A stretch of 64,000 bases of DNA from Nocardia vinacea. GTDB lineage: Bacteria; Actinomycetota; Actinomycetes; Mycobacteriales; Mycobacteriaceae. The position numbers and the translations under genes are program-made. Positions 33,513 to 43,201 of the stretch are shown piece by piece; within the stretch, counting starts at the first letter, position 1, and the number at the start of each line of letters is the position of its first letter. The DNA lies in the NCBI RefSeq assembly GCF_035920345.1, contig NZ_CP109149.1, positions 8,990,001 to 9,054,000 on the forward strand, written 5' to 3'. The notes beneath the pieces were generated by a model that ran no database searches, was not told the origin of the DNA, and saw only the letters and a program-made list of their open reading frames with translations.

Positions 33513-34170
33513 GGAAACCTCTCACGAATTGAAACGTGTTCTAATTCGGAGCGTAGCAGTGTCCGGTGATCGCGTGCTATGGAATCCCGTTGGCCGGGGC
33601 AGACGTACTGGCGCAGATGCCCCCCGCGCCAGTACTCGTCGAACTGTATTGCGCACCGAACGGGCGATCGTCGCCCCCTCGGGTATCTTGTTGGCGCGCT
33701 AGTGCTTCTGGATACGGTGACGACCGCTTGTCACATCACTGTGCCGCCCGATCGCGCCCGGACTCGGAATCGCCATTGACTCCCTGGTTCGCCGTTGAAC
33801 CTTCTGTCCCGCACTTGTGCGTCTGCTTTTGGTGTCGCCTTAAACCCTCCATGTGTTACCGACCCCGCAGCTTTTCCATGGCTCGGCGGGTTCGGCTGCC
33901 GTGTGTGAAGCCGTCGCCGAGGCCGCCGTCGCCCTGGTACGCCATCGAGAGGGATGGCCTGGGGCGTGACAGGTTCAGGGCGGAATTCCTTTTGTCCTTT
34001 TCGCCTGATCCGCACGGGTCTCCAGCCCGGTGGGACGAGGGTGGTTCAGAAAACTTGTCGCTATTTCTCGCTATTCGAATCCGGTGTGTCGAGCTTGTGT
34101 GGTGCTCATCGTGCTGTTTACTCGGTCCGGTCAACCAGATGTTCGAGTGACGAGTGAAAGCGGAGGAGAC
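33513..34170. other. long intergenic region upstream of mihF
   Basis: 658 bp without a supported gene. It contains one perfect hairpin (33605-33614 with 33626-33635) and, nearer mihF, CTTGTGTGGTGC followed about 17 bp later by TTTACT, a possible promoter for mihF about 60 bp from its start. The open frames crossing it have no family signature. Confidence 0.4.
33605..33635. promoter_or_regulatory. perfect inverted repeat upstream of the KSI-like gene
   Basis: GTACTGGCGC / GCGCCAGTAC, 10-bp arms around an 11-base C-rich loop, about 95 bp upstream of the minus-strand start at 33512. It could be an operator or a hairpin in an unmapped RNA. Confidence 0.35.
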
Positions 34171-34485
34171 ATGGCACTGCCTACCATGACCGCGGAACAG
34201 CGCACTGAGGCGTTGGCCAAGGCGGCTGCGGTCCGCAAGGCGCGCTCCGAACTGATCGGCAAGGTGAAGGCCGGCAAGGTTTCGGTCGCCGACCTGTTGA
34301 AGAAGGCGGACAGCGATGACCTGGTCAAGAAGACCAAGGTCGCTGCCGTGATCAAGGCGCTGCCCGGTGTCGGACCGGTCAAGGCGGCCAAGCTGATGGA
34401 CCAGGCGGAGATTCCCGAGGACCGCCGCATCGGTGGACTCGGCGCCCGCCAGCGTGCGGCGTTGCTCGATGCACTGAAGGACTGA
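34171..34485 (+). CDS. mihF: mycobacterial-type integration host factor mIHF
   Basis: 104 residues from ATG 34171, just after GGAGGAG. The sequence carries the helix-two-turn-helix signature LPGVGPVKAAKLMDQAEIPEDRRIGGLGARQR and the basic N-terminal helix (EQRTEALAKAAAVRKARSELI). It is a nucleoid-associated DNA-bending protein restricted to actinobacteria and required for phage L5 integration in mycobacteria. The length corresponds to the short form; the longer N-terminus sometimes annotated in M. tuberculosis is not encoded here. Three tandem 34-bp repeats follow its stop. Confidence 0.95.
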   Translation: MALPTMTAEQRTEALAKAAAVRKARSELIGKVKAGKVSVADLLKKADSDDLVKKTKVAAVIKALPGVGPVKAAKLMDQAEIPEDRRIGGLGARQRAALLDALKD

Positions 34486-34497
34486 CAGGTCGGCCGT

Positions 34498-34599
34498 AGC
34501 GATTGCTTGCAGGTCGCTCGAAAGGGTCAGCAGCGATTGCTTGCAGGTCGCTCGAAAGGGTCGGCAGCGATTGCTTGCAGGTCGCTCGAAAGGGTCAGC
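34498..34599. repeat. three tandem copies of a 34-bp repeat
   Basis: Unit beginning AGCGATTGCTTGCAGGTCGC and continuing TCGAAAGGGTC(A/G)GC, at 34498, 34532 and 34566, nearly identical. AGCGA and TCGCT inside the unit can pair around 11 bases. A fourth copy lies at 60072-60105. There are no spacers, so this is not a CRISPR. The array sits between mihF and the NUDIX gene and ends eight bases before the NUDIX start codon. Confidence 0.9.
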
Positions 34600-34606
34600 T
34601 CGGACC

Positions 34607-35017
34607 ATGATCGGGGAACAAACGCTCACGTCGGTGGCGTGGCTGTGCGTCGAGAACGGCCGCTTACTCGCGGTCCGGACCGAGGGACGTGACGCCTTCT
34701 ATCTGCCGGGCGGCAAGCCCGAACCCGGAGAAACCCTGGCGGGAGCGCTCGTTCGGGAGGTTCGCGAGGAAGTCGGCGTCGAATTGGAGGCGCACCGGAT
34801 CACGCCCGTGGTGACCATCACTGCCCCCGCCCACGGGCGTCCCGGAACGTTGGTCGAGATGCACTGCTTCCGCGCACCCGGTCACGGCACGCCGGCTCCG
34901 GCGGCGGAGATCGCCGAGATGGCGTGGCTCGGGCCGGACGACGGACACCTGTGTGCGCCGGCCGTTGTGCAGGCTCTCGACCATTTGACCGAGGTCGGAG
35001 GTTGGCACGCGTCCTGA
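34607..35017 (+). CDS. NUDIX hydrolase
   Basis: 136 residues from ATG 34607. The NUDIX box is GGKPEPGETLAGALVREVREE followed by VGVEL, with all metal-binding glutamates. The N-terminal strand is LTSVAWLCVENGRLLAVRTEGR. It hydrolyses nucleoside-diphosphate-linked compounds; the substrate is not predictable. It has no good ribosome-binding site; the 34-bp repeat array ends right at its start, so the repeat's AAAGGG might serve. A bidirectional terminator follows. Confidence 0.9.
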   Translation: MIGEQTLTSVAWLCVENGRLLAVRTEGRDAFYLPGGKPEPGETLAGALVREVREEVGVELEAHRITPVVTITAPAHGRPGTLVEMHCFRAPGHGTPAPAAEIAEMAWLGPDDGHLCAPAVVQALDHLTEVGGWHAS

Positions 35018-35038
35018 ACACGCTCACTTCGCACGGAG

Positions 35039-35071
35039 AACGCCCCACAGCATGCGCGGCTGTGGGGCGTT
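35039..35071. terminator. bidirectional terminator between convergent genes
   Basis: Perfect 13-bp arms AACGCCCCACAGC / GCTGTGGGGCGTT around ATGCGCG, between the NUDIX gene (+) and the membrane protein gene (-). It stands 21 bp from one stop and 15 bp from the other. Confidence 0.8.
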
Positions 35072-35085
35072 ACTGTTTCGGCGGT

Positions 35086-35619
35086 CTAGCGGTTCGTACG
35101 GCGGCGTGGGCGTTGGAAGGTGATCGGGGCGGGATCGCGCAGCTGCGGCCCACGCGGGGTGACCAGGATCAGGGCCAAGCCGAGGGCGACGATCAATGCC
35201 GCACCGATGACGCTGAGGGTGAAGCTGGCCCCGCCCATATCTGCGGGTTTGTGGAAGGCGTGATAGATCAGGTGCGGGAGGCCGAAGACCAGCCAGCCGA
35301 GGCCCGCGACTTGGGCGAGTGCGCTGCCGCCGAGGAATAGCGCGGCCAGTGTCACCGCGGTCAGCGCCAGGAAGAACGAGCCGACATCGGAGGCCAGATG
35401 GTGGTTGTACGGACCGTCCGCGGAGATCCACTGCATGCCCAAGCCCGGAAAGCTGGTGTACCAGGAGTGCGGCGCGAAGACCGCCCACAGTCCGACGACT
35501 GCGCCCTGGAATGCCAATACCCCCAACATGATTCGCACCGCGAGCCAGCGATTGCGCTGCTGTTCGAACCGCATCCGCACGCGTAGCCCGCCGGATTTGC
35601 CATCTACCGTGATCCGCAT
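35086..35619 (-). CDS. four-TM membrane protein of unknown function
   Basis: 177 residues. After a basic N-terminus, four hydrophobic segments are visible: IMLGVLAFQGAVVGLWAVF; GSFFLALTAVTLAALFLGG; VAGLGWLVFGLPHLIYHAF; and LSVIGAALIVALGLALIL. An external loop has FPGLGMQWISADGPYNHHLASD. The family looks like common actinobacterial small integral proteins, but I cannot name it. It is followed by the shared terminator. Confidence 0.75.
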   Translation of the reverse strand: MRITVDGKSGGLRVRMRFEQQRNRWLAVRIMLGVLAFQGAVVGLWAVFAPHSWYTSFPGLGMQWISADGPYNHHLASDVGSFFLALTAVTLAALFLGGSALAQVAGLGWLVFGLPHLIYHAFHKPADMGGASFTLSVIGAALIVALGLALILVTPRGPQLRDPAPITFQRPRRRTNR

Positions 35620-35686
35620 CGGTCTCTCCGTTCATCGCCGAACCAGGGATCTGGTGCTGCAACCGTAAGTCGGACCTCGGTCACGA

Positions 35687-36520
35687 TCAATAGGCGGCGA
35701 CCTCGGCGGTGACGGTCAGCCGGTCCGAGCGGGAGTAGATGTTCATGGTGTCCCCGCGCAGGAAGCCGACCAGGGTGAGGCCGGATTCGGCGGCCAGATC
35801 GATGGCCAACGAGCTGGGGGCCGAGACGGCGCCGAGCATCGGGATGCCCGCCATGACGGCCTTCTGGACCAGTTCGAAGGAGGCCCGGCCGCTGACGATG
35901 AGCACGAGATCGTTTGCGGGGATACGGTTTTCGAGCACGGCCCAGCCGAGCACCTTGTCGACGGCGTTGTGTCTGCCGATATCTTCGCGCACGGCGAGGG
36001 CGGTGCCGTCGGCGGTGAACAGTCCTGCGGCGTGCAGGCCACCGGTGGCCTCGAAAACTGTTTGGTGGGTGCGCAATTGGTCCGGCATGTCGGCGAGGGT
36101 TTCGGTGTGGACGGTGATCGAGGTGGTCGGCAGCGGGAATCTGGTGCGGGTGCGGACCTCCTCGAGTGCGGTTTTCCCGCAGAGACCGCATGCGCCGGTG
36201 GTGAGGAAGTTGCGGCCGTGCACCGGGATCGGGGTGCGCAGGTGGACATCGAGGACGTTGTAGGTGTTCTGCCCGTTCGCGTCGGTGCCCGCGCAGTAGC
36301 GGGCGCTCACCACATCCTCGGCGGTTTGAATGATGCCTTCGCCCAAGAGGAATCCGTGTACCAGTTCGATATCGCTGCCCGGGGTGCGCATGGTGACGGT
36401 GAGCGATTGGCCGTCGAGGCGCAGCTCCAGCGGTTCCTCTACCGCGACGGAATCCGGGCGTTCGATCACGCCGTTGGGTGAGATGCGGCGCGTCTTGCGG
36501 CGCGCGGTCACTCTACTCAC
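35687..36520 (-). CDS. fdhD: formate dehydrogenase accessory sulfurtransferase FdhD
   Basis: 277 residues from GTG 36520, which overlaps the stop of the upstream oxidoreductase gene by four bases (GTGA), so translation is coupled. FdhD motifs: [31 protein letters not shown], the Cys pair in [15 protein letters not shown] (sulfur carrier), [37 protein letters not shown] and [12 protein letters not shown]. It transfers sulfur to the molybdenum centre of its partner enzyme, here almost certainly the gene immediately upstream. Confidence 0.96.
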   Translation of the reverse strand: MSRVTARRKTRRISPNGVIERPDSVAVEEPLELRLDGQSLTVTMRTPGSDIELVHGFLLGEGIIQTAEDVVSARYCAGTDANGQNTYNVLDVHLRTPIPVHGRNFLTTGACGLCGKTALEEVRTRTRFPLPTTSITVHTETLADMPDQLRTHQTVFEATGGLHAAGLFTADGTALAVREDIGRHNAVDKVLGWAVLENRIPANDLVLIVSGRASFELVQKAVMAGIPMLGAVSAPSSLAIDLAAESGLTLVGFLRGDTMNIYSRSDRLTVTAEVAAY

Positions 36521-38826
36521 GATGGCTGCTCCACATGTACGTGCGGCTCCACCCGGATGGTCACGGCCTTGGATACCGGCGTATTCGACCGTGCCGCAAC
36601 ATGGTCCAGCGGAACCAGAGGATTGGTCTCGGGATAGTAGGCGGCGGCATTGCCGCGCGGGGTCGAGTATTCGACGATGCGGAAGCCGGTCACCTTGCGC
36701 TCGGTGCCGTCGGTCCATTCGGAGACCAGATCCACCAGATCACCGTCCACGAAACCGAATTCGGTGATGTCGTCGATATTCATCAGGACCACCTTTCGGC
36801 CACCGTGCACACCGCGATATCGGTCGTCCAGGCCGTAGATGGTGGTGTTGTACTGGTCGTGGCTGCGCAAGGTCTGCAGGATCAACCGGCCTTCGGGGAC
36901 CGGGACCCAGGTCAATTCGTTCACCGCGAAATTGGCTTTGCCGGTGGTGGTGCGGAATTCGCGGGAGTCGCGCGGCGGATGCGGCAGCACGAAGCCGTCG
37001 CGGTCGCGCACCCGCTTGTTGTAGTCGTCGCAGCCGGGCACGACACGGGCGATCGCATCGCGGATCTTGTCGTAGTCCTGCTGATACTGCGCCCATGGCA
37101 CCGGGTGATCGGCCCCGAACAGTGTCTGTGCGAGTTCGCACACGATGGCGACCTCACTGCGCAGGTGCTCGCTGACCGGCTTCAGCCGACCGGTGGACAG
37201 ATGCACCATCGACATCGAATCCTCCACCGACACTTGCTGTTTCGTGCCGTTCTGCAGGTCGAGATCGGTGCGGCCGAGGGTGGGCAGGATGAGTGCGGTC
37301 GCGCCGTGCACGACGTGGCTGCGGTTGAGTTTGGTGGAGACGTGCACGGTCAGCGCGCAACTGCGCAGCGCCGCCTCGGTCACCCCGGTATCCGGGGTGG
37401 CGGACACGAAATTGCCGCCCATGCCGAAGAACACCTGCGCCGTACCCGCGCGCATGGCGCGGATGGCATCGACGGTGTCGTAGCCGTGTTTGCGCGGGCT
37501 GGTGATGCCGAATTCGCGGTCGAGTGCGTCGAGGAAGTCCTCGGGCATCTTCTCCCAGATGCCCATGGTGCGGTCGCCCTGCACGTTGGAGTGGCCGCGC
37601 ACCGGGCAGACGCCCGCGCCGGGCTTGCCGATCATGCCGCGCAGCAACAGCAGATTGGTCGCCTCCTCGATGGTGGCGACGCCGTGCTTCTGTTGGGTCA
37701 GGCCCATTGCCCAGCAGATGATGATGTTCTTCGATTCGGCCAAAAGTGTTGCGGTGCGGTGCAAATCGTCGTCGGTGAGTCCGGTTGCCGCCCGCACCGT
37801 GCCGAGATCGACTGCGCGCATACTCTTTTCGTATTCGGCGAAGCCCGCACAATGCGCATCGACGAACGCGCGGTCGACCACCGTGCCCGGTGTGCGGTCC
37901 TCGGCCTCGAACAGCAGTTTGCCCAGGCCCTGGAACAGCGCCATATCGCCGCCGAGCCGGATCTGCAGGAAGTCGTCGGCAATGGCGACGCCGCTGGTGA
38001 AACCCTTGACCGTCTGTGGGTCGCGGAAGCCGAGCAGTCCGGTCTCCGGCAGCGGATTGACCGCGATGACCTTGGCGCCATTGGCCTTCGCGCCCGCCAG
38101 CGCGCTGAGCATGCGCGGATGATTGGTACCCGGATTCTGGCCCGCGACGATGATCAGATCGGCCTTGCCGAAGTCGTCGATCGAGACCGAACCCTTGCCG
38201 ATGCCGATCGAACTGGTCAGCGCGGCGCCGGAGGATTCGTGGCACATATTCGAACAGTCCGGCAGGTTGTTCGTGCCGAAGCTGCGGACCAGCAGTTGGT
38301 AGAGGAATGCGGTCTCGTTGGCGGTGCGGCCGGAGGTATAGAAGAGGGCCTCGTCGGGGGAGCTCAGCGCGCGCAGGTGCTCGACTATGAGTTGGTAGGC
38401 GTCGTCCCACTCGATGGGCGTGTAATGGGTCGCGCCGGGGCGTAGCACCATCGGATGGGTGAGGCGGCCCTGCTGGCCGAGCCAGTAACCGGATTTGCTC
38501 GCCAGTTCCTCGATCGAATGCTGAGCGAAGAATTCGGGGGTGACGGTGCGCAGCGTCGCCTCCTCGGCGACGGCCTTGGCGCCGTTCTCACAGAACTCCG
38601 CCGGGCGGCGATGACCGGTCGGCTCCGGCCAGGCGCAGCCGGGGCAGTCGAAGCCGTGCACCTGGTTGAGGCGGGCCAACGTGCGCGCGGTGCGGAGCAC
38701 CCCCATCTCCTCGACCCCGCGTTTGAGCGCAACAGCCACAGCCGTCACACCCGCCGCCTGCTCCTTCGGCTGGGTGACGGTCAATTCGGACTCGTCGATG
38801 TCCTGTTTCGGCCCATTGCGGTGCAT
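36517..38826 (-). CDS. FdhF/YdeP-family molybdopterin oxidoreductase
   Basis: 769 residues from ATG 38826. The N-terminal motif is [11 protein letters not shown] in place of the four-Cys Fe-S motif of classical formate dehydrogenases. It has molybdopterin-binding blocks ([74 protein letters not shown]) and the C-terminal domain [21 protein letters not shown]. YdeP-type proteins are linked to acid or formate metabolism in other bacteria; the substrate here is unproven. The pairing with fdhD, GTGA overlap, supports a sulfurated Mo-bis-MGD centre. No obvious electron-transfer partner is adjacent. Confidence 0.92.
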   Translation of the reverse strand: MHRNGPKQDIDESELTVTQPKEQAAGVTAVAVALKRGVEEMGVLRTARTLARLNQVHGFDCPGCAWPEPTGHRRPAEFCENGAKAVAEEATLRTVTPEFFAQHSIEELASKSGYWLGQQGRLTHPMVLRPGATHYTPIEWDDAYQLIVEHLRALSSPDEALFYTSGRTANETAFLYQLLVRSFGTNNLPDCSNMCHESSGAALTSSIGIGKGSVSIDDFGKADLIIVAGQNPGTNHPRMLSALAGAKANGAKVIAVNPLPETGLLGFRDPQTVKGFTSGVAIADDFLQIRLGGDMALFQGLGKLLFEAEDRTPGTVVDRAFVDAHCAGFAEYEKSMRAVDLGTVRAATGLTDDDLHRTATLLAESKNIIICWAMGLTQQKHGVATIEEATNLLLLRGMIGKPGAGVCPVRGHSNVQGDRTMGIWEKMPEDFLDALDREFGITSPRKHGYDTVDAIRAMRAGTAQVFFGMGGNFVSATPDTGVTEAALRSCALTVHVSTKLNRSHVVHGATALILPTLGRTDLDLQNGTKQQVSVEDSMSMVHLSTGRLKPVSEHLRSEVAIVCELAQTLFGADHPVPWAQYQQDYDKIRDAIARVVPGCDDYNKRVRDRDGFVLPHPPRDSREFRTTTGKANFAVNELTWVPVPEGRLILQTLRSHDQYNTTIYGLDDRYRGVHGGRKVVLMNIDDITEFGFVDGDLVDLVSEWTDGTERKVTGFRIVEYSTPRGNAAAYYPETNPLVPLDHVAARSNTPVSKAVTIRVEPHVHVEQPS

Positions 38827-38986
38827 GCCCGATATTGTCCTCTCCCCGCGAAGTTTGTCGCGGACCCACCCTTTGTCCTGATCCCGGGTGCTCGCGTTGC
38901 GGTTGTCGGCTCCTGCCCGACGGGTACCACCTGGTTCGGATCGTATGCATTCATGGCTGGTTCGGCAGGTCGGTTACTTCGGTGAC

Positions 38987-38999
38987 GCTACCTGGTAGC
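38987..38999. promoter_or_regulatory. short palindrome in a divergent promoter region
   Basis: GCTACC-T-GGTAGC lies between the oxidoreductase gene (-) and the membrane-protein/kinase operon (+). It could be an operator for either; it has no similarity to a site I know. Confidence 0.25.
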
Positions 39000-39099
39000 C
39001 AGCGGTTTTCGCCTGGTTGAGCTCGGCGAGAAGTCTCCGCGTCGGCGAATGCGGGCTTACCATTGCTACTGATCAAATCGCTGATCTGAGGCATGGGCG

Positions 39100-40134
39100 A
39101 TGGGGACGCTGGCGGCAATTCCGACGCGTGCCGGCGGGGAGCGTCGGCACGCGGCGTCTCGGCGCGCGAAATTCGGTGTTCGGTGGGGGGTCCTCTGTTC
39201 TGCCGCACTGTTGGTCGCACTGGCGCCGGTCGGGTTCGCCGGGGTACCGGCCTTCGGTGTTCCGGCATCGGAAGAGCCGACTTCGCCGGTGGTTTCGCCA
39301 TCGCCGACGCCCGGACACCACGGGGAGACGCGGGATGGGTCGGCGGCACAGTCCAGCACGGCGGTGCCGGATGACAATTCGGACGGCGGCGGAACCCGCG
39401 ACGGTACCGGGACACGCGACGGAACCGGGACGCAGACGACGACCAGTCGGGTGCCCACTGATCCGTGCGCCGGACAGACGTCGGATGGGTGCTCCGGACC
39501 GACTTCCAATCCCGAACAACCGCGGCTGCCCGATACTGTGCTGCCCCCGATCACCATCACTCTCCCGCCGCCTCCGCAGCCACCGACTACGCCGGATCCG
39601 CCCGTGAATTCGTCCACTACGGTGCCGCCGCAGCAGCAGATCCCGGAGAATCCACGGCCGCCGGAATATCCGTCGAACAGGCAGCCCGAGGTGGTTGTGC
39701 CAACCGCTCGCCCTGCGGATCCGTGGCTGCCGACGACTGTGGCACCGCGGCCTCCGATTGCGCCCCCACCCGCCGCGCTCGAGCTCACCCCCACGGCCAT
39801 CGGGCTCGGTGGCGATGTCACCGCGGCCGGATCTGGGTGCGATCCGCAGTCGCAGGTCAGCTTGCTGGTCGGGGAGACGCCGGTGGGTAATGCCGTCGCG
39901 GGGGTGGACGGTGGATTCCGGGCACCGCTGGCGCTGACGTCGATCGAAGTCGGGCGATACGAGGTGACGGCGCGCTGCGGTCGCACGCTCACCGCGCCGC
40001 TGGATGTGGTGCTGGTCAGCCGGGTCAGCTCCGCCACTTCGACATTGACGGTGATTCTGTTCTTCTTGTTGATCGGTGCCTGGTTCTACGGGCATCGGCT
40101 CGTCTCGCACCTACCCGCGCGGAGGGAACCATGA
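39100..40134 (+). CDS. exported Pro/Thr-rich protein with C-terminal membrane anchor
   Basis: 344 residues from ATG 39100, with GAGG nine bases upstream. An N-terminal signal or anchor (GVLCSAALLVALAPVGFAGV) is followed by about 180 residues of low-complexity Pro/Thr/Ser/Gly sequence with DGTGTRDGTGT repeats and PPPPQPPTTP runs. Then comes a compact beta-rich domain (LELTPTAIGLGGDVTAAGSGCDP.. to YEVTARCGRTLTAPLDVVL) with two Cys, and a final TM (TLTVILFFLLIGAWFYGH). The design suggests a stalked external domain crossing the cell wall. Its stop overlaps the next start. Function unknown; the operon includes a membrane Ser/Thr kinase. Confidence 0.78.
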   Translation: MGTLAAIPTRAGGERRHAASRRAKFGVRWGVLCSAALLVALAPVGFAGVPAFGVPASEEPTSPVVSPSPTPGHHGETRDGSAAQSSTAVPDDNSDGGGTRDGTGTRDGTGTQTTTSRVPTDPCAGQTSDGCSGPTSNPEQPRLPDTVLPPITITLPPPPQPPTTPDPPVNSSTTVPPQQQIPENPRPPEYPSNRQPEVVVPTARPADPWLPTTVAPRPPIAPPPAALELTPTAIGLGGDVTAAGSGCDPQSQVSLLVGETPVGNAVAGVDGGFRAPLALTSIEVGRYEVTARCGRTLTAPLDVVLVSRVSSATSTLTVILFFLLIGAWFYGHRLVSHLPARREP

Positions 40135-40967
40135 TGCGAGCCCGCATCTCGGCGGCGACCCGAACTATCCTGCTGCCCAGTGTGTTCGCCCTCGTGCTCG
40201 TCGGGTTGTTCGCGGCGCCGGTCGCGGCCAAGCCGCAGGGCGTCGACATGTCGGCGACCATCGACGATCGCGATATCGCCGAAACCTCCGCCACCGAACC
40301 GCTACGGCTGCAACCGAACAGCACCATCCGGGTGGCTATCGCGTTGACCAACAACAGCGATGGAGCGTTGCATATTCGGCGGGTCGATCTGGCCGGTCAT
40401 GTGCTCGGGCTGACGTTCTTCTCGTACTCGACTGCCGTCGAATTGACCATCGCACCGGGAAGATCCGAGGCGCTGAAGTATCGGCTCGATCTGACCGGAC
40501 TCGAGGGGCAGGCGACCGGACTGATCGTCGCGGATTTGGCGGTGATCGGCGAGGACGGCGCACCGATCGCCTCGATACCGCTGGACACTGATGTGCGCGG
40601 CTCGCTGTATTCGGTATACGGGCTGTTCGGAATCGCGCTGGCGGTGCTGACCGCGCTCGCCATTGCCGATGCGGCGCTGGCGATTGCCCGGCACCGGCTG
40701 TCCACCAACCGGTGGCAGCGCGGGTTGCGGTTACTCGCGCCGGGTATCGGCATCGGATTGATATTCGGGTTCACCGCGTCGGTGTTGCGGTGGTGGGTTC
40801 CGGATACCGGATTGTGGCTCGCGGTTGCCGGTGTGGCGGCTTCGGTCGGCTTCCTGCTCGGATACTGTTCGCCGACACCGGAAGTCGAGGATCTCGCGCC
40901 GACCGAGGAGAGCGACGAAACCGCCGATGTGGAAACCGCGCGCTTGCCGGATGGGGCGACATCTTGA
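40131..40967 (+). CDS. membrane protein with external beta-sandwich-like domain
   Basis: 278 residues from ATG 40131 (ATGATG; ATG 40134 also possible), with GGAGGG just upstream and a four-base overlap with the preceding gene. A signal peptide (ILLPSVFALVLVGLFAAPVAAKP) leads to an external domain of about 140 residues that reads like the ligand-free beta sandwich of DUF916-type proteins (IRVAIALTNNSDGALHIRRVD; LTIAPGRSEALKYRLDL). Three TM segments follow (LFGIALAVLTALAIADAAL; LLAPGIGIGLIFGFTAS; LWLAVAGVAASVGFLLGY) and an acidic cytoplasmic tail. It overlaps the kinase start by TTGA. Probably a partner or sensor subunit of the kinase; this is inference. Confidence 0.78.
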   Translation: MMRARISAATRTILLPSVFALVLVGLFAAPVAAKPQGVDMSATIDDRDIAETSATEPLRLQPNSTIRVAIALTNNSDGALHIRRVDLAGHVLGLTFFSYSTAVELTIAPGRSEALKYRLDLTGLEGQATGLIVADLAVIGEDGAPIASIPLDTDVRGSLYSVYGLFGIALAVLTALAIADAALAIARHRLSTNRWQRGLRLLAPGIGIGLIFGFTASVLRWWVPDTGLWLAVAGVAASVGFLLGYCSPTPEVEDLAPTEESDETADVETARLPDGATS

Positions 40968-43201
40968 CATCTGATACCGACCGATTGCGGGCCGTGCTGC
41001 CCGCATATGACATCGGTGCGCAGGTCGGCAGGGGCGGATGCGGTGTGGTGCTCGCTGGTACGCATCGTCGGTTGGGGCGACCGGTTGCCATCAAGCAGAT
41101 TCCACCGCAGTTCGCGCACGACGAGCAGGTACGGCGCCGGTTCGTCGCCGAGGCGCGCTTGCTTGCGGCCGTCGATCATCCGCATGTGGTGCGGGTTTTC
41201 GACTACATCGAGGCCGATGAGCTGTGCCTGTTGGTTATGGAGTATCTGCCCGGCGGGACCGTCGGCAGTCGGTTCGCGACCGAGGGATTCGACGCGGCTA
41301 CCGCGGTCGCGGTCGGGCTGGCCTGTGCCGCGGGGTTGGAAGCGGCACACCGCCACAAGATTCTGCACCGCGACGTCAAGCCGTCGAATCTCATGTTCGG
41401 TACCGGCGGTGCGATAAAGCTGACCGATTTCGGGATCGCCAAGATCGTCGGTGGCGATGAGACATTGGTGACCAGGACCGGTGAGATCGTCGGGACCCCG
41501 GCCTATATCGCACCGGAACAGGCACGCGGCCAGCCGCTTTCGCCCGCCACCGATGTCTACGCGCTGGCGACGATGCTGTATCAGCTGCTGTCCGGAGTGC
41601 TGCCGTTTCCGCCGAACGAAGACCATCTGGCAACGCTTTTCGCACACGCCTTCGGGCACCCGATACCGCTCATCGAGGTCGCCCCGGGCGTGCCGGAGCC
41701 GATCGCCGATGTGGTGATGCGCGGCCTCGCAACCGATCCCGCCGATCGTTTCGACACCGCCGAACTCTTCGGGATCGCTCTCGCCGAACTTGCCGCCGTG
41801 TGCTGGGGTGACGATTGGCTTACGCCCGTGGGCATTCCGGTCATCGGTGCGGACACCATTGTCGCCGCCGCGACCGGGAGTGGTCGCGCCGCCGGGCGAT
41901 CCGGTATTCAGACGCCGAGAGCGCAAGGCGGGCTTGGGCAGGCCGCAGTCACGCAGCGGACAGGCGTGCCGTCTGCGGGTTTCGAACCCCATGCGCCGGT
42001 AACCGCCGACCCCGCCCTGCCTCCGACCGGCGCCGCGCCGCCACGGCCTGGGCTGTCCGCCGCGGTGCCACCGGCTTCGTCGGCTCCGACCGAAATCTCG
42101 CCGACGCCGCGACCGCGGCCAGATGGTTCGGATTCCGGTCCAGGTGGGCCGATATCGCCGGTGCCACCAGCGCACGGTGACGTCACGGGTGGTTTCGAGC
42201 AGTTCGGGGCGACACCGTCCATGCCGGGAGATGCGCCACCAGGACCACCTTCGTATGGAGTTGGTCCGGGGTCGCAGGAGCATGGCAAGTCGGCGCGAGC
42301 GGTGCCGCCGTCGTTCGGAAGTCCGGAGACTGGTGGGATCGGGCAGTCGGGGTCGACGCCCTTCCGGCCGCCGATGGTTCGGGTGCGCCCGGTGCAAGGG
42401 TTGCAGGACAAGGGTGTTCGGTTGGCTGATGTCGATCGTCGGGATCTGGTGCCGATCCGCGATGTCGTCAGCTTTGCCTCGCCGTGGCCGTTGTTCTTGG
42501 TGGGCGCGTTGCTTGCGGTGGCTGCTTGTACGGCTGCGGTGATGGGGGTGGGTGCGCCGACCGCCGGAGGGGATCTGGTAGCGGGCAATGTCACCATCGC
42601 CGGCGTCGATCCGACGGGGCCGAATCCGATCGAAGTCGATCTGTCGGAACCGATTCCATTGCGAGTCAACGGAATTGATGTCGACTCTGCTGTGCTCACG
42701 GTCGAGGTATTCGGCGTGCGGTTGGGTGGGGATCCGGTGCGGCTGCAGCCTGGCGGCGTGGCCGACCTGCCCGATCCGGTCAACTCACATGTGCTTGCCG
42801 GAAACCTCGACGGCGAGCTCACGCTCCTGCGCAGTGGAAATGAAATCGCCACGCAGCGAATCGAATTCCGCACCGACCAGAGTCCGACACGCACCGCTGC
42901 GGCGGCGGCAATCGTCGTCCTCGCCCTGTTCGCCGTCGCCTACCTGGAGTCCAACACCCGCACCTTACGCCGCGGCCACGGCGGCCTCGCCAACATCATC
43001 GGGCTGTCCGTGAGTTCGGCCATCCTGTCCGCCGCCGTTGCCGGTGGCGCCTGGATTCTCCGCGACACCCCGCCCACCAGCACCACCCTCGCCGTCGCCG
43101 CCGCACTCGCCGCCGGAGCTGGGGTAGCCGCCGCACTAGGAGCACGACGAATCGGCAAGCGCCACCGCCTCCTTCGCCGCGCACGACGCGACAACCGTTG
43201 A
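40964..43201 (+). CDS. membrane Ser/Thr protein kinase with external domain
   Basis: 745 residues from TTG 40964, chosen because TTGA overlaps the preceding stop. Kinase domain: glycine loop GRGGCGVV (22-29), Lys 44 in VAIKQI, HRDVKPSN (135-142), DFG (155-157), APE (183-185). A Pro/Gly-rich linker (about 300-495) leads to TM1 (505-530), a predicted external beta domain of about 110 residues (NVTIAGVDPTGPNPIEVDL..; RIEFRTDQS), and three further hydrophobic segments (AIVVLALFAVAYLE; LSVSSAILSAAVAGGAWIL; LAVAAALAAGAGVAAAL). Most bacterial PknB-like kinases have one TM, so four is unusual. Its external domain echoes that of the preceding gene. Substrates unknown. Confidence 0.88.
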   Translation: MTSDTDRLRAVLPAYDIGAQVGRGGCGVVLAGTHRRLGRPVAIKQIPPQFAHDEQVRRRFVAEARLLAAVDHPHVVRVFDYIEADELCLLVMEYLPGGTVGSRFATEGFDAATAVAVGLACAAGLEAAHRHKILHRDVKPSNLMFGTGGAIKLTDFGIAKIVGGDETLVTRTGEIVGTPAYIAPEQARGQPLSPATDVYALATMLYQLLSGVLPFPPNEDHLATLFAHAFGHPIPLIEVAPGVPEPIADVVMRGLATDPADRFDTAELFGIALAELAAVCWGDDWLTPVGIPVIGADTIVAAATGSGRAAGRSGIQTPRAQGGLGQAAVTQRTGVPSAGFEPHAPVTADPALPPTGAAPPRPGLSAAVPPASSAPTEISPTPRPRPDGSDSGPGGPISPVPPAHGDVTGGFEQFGATPSMPGDAPPGPPSYGVGPGSQEHGKSARAVPPSFGSPETGGIGQSGSTPFRPPMVRVRPVQGLQDKGVRLADVDRRDLVPIRDVVSFASPWPLFLVGALLAVAACTAAVMGVGAPTAGGDLVAGNVTIAGVDPTGPNPIEVDLSEPIPLRVNGIDVDSAVLTVEVFGVRLGGDPVRLQPGGVADLPDPVNSHVLAGNLDGELTLLRSGNEIATQRIEFRTDQSPTRTAAAAAIVVLALFAVAYLESNTRTLRRGHGGLANIIGLSVSSAILSAAVAGGAWILRDTPPTSTTLAVAAALAAGAGVAAALGARRIGKRHRLLRRARRDNR

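Noticed and set aside
34498..34599. CRISPR array
   Set aside because: Three 34-bp units are directly adjacent with no unique spacers, and no cas genes are near.
36478..38445. 655-residue plus-strand frame opposite the YdeP-type gene
   Set aside because: Antisense frame without recognisable domains.
38827..39099. riboswitch (glycine, SAM-IV or molybdenum cofactor type) upstream of the oxidoreductase gene
   Set aside because: No conserved core of these classes matches; only a short palindrome is visible.
39100..39600. mobile or foreign origin of the Pro-rich gene
   Set aside because: Low complexity explains its unusual composition; flanking genes have normal codon use and there are no insertion ends.
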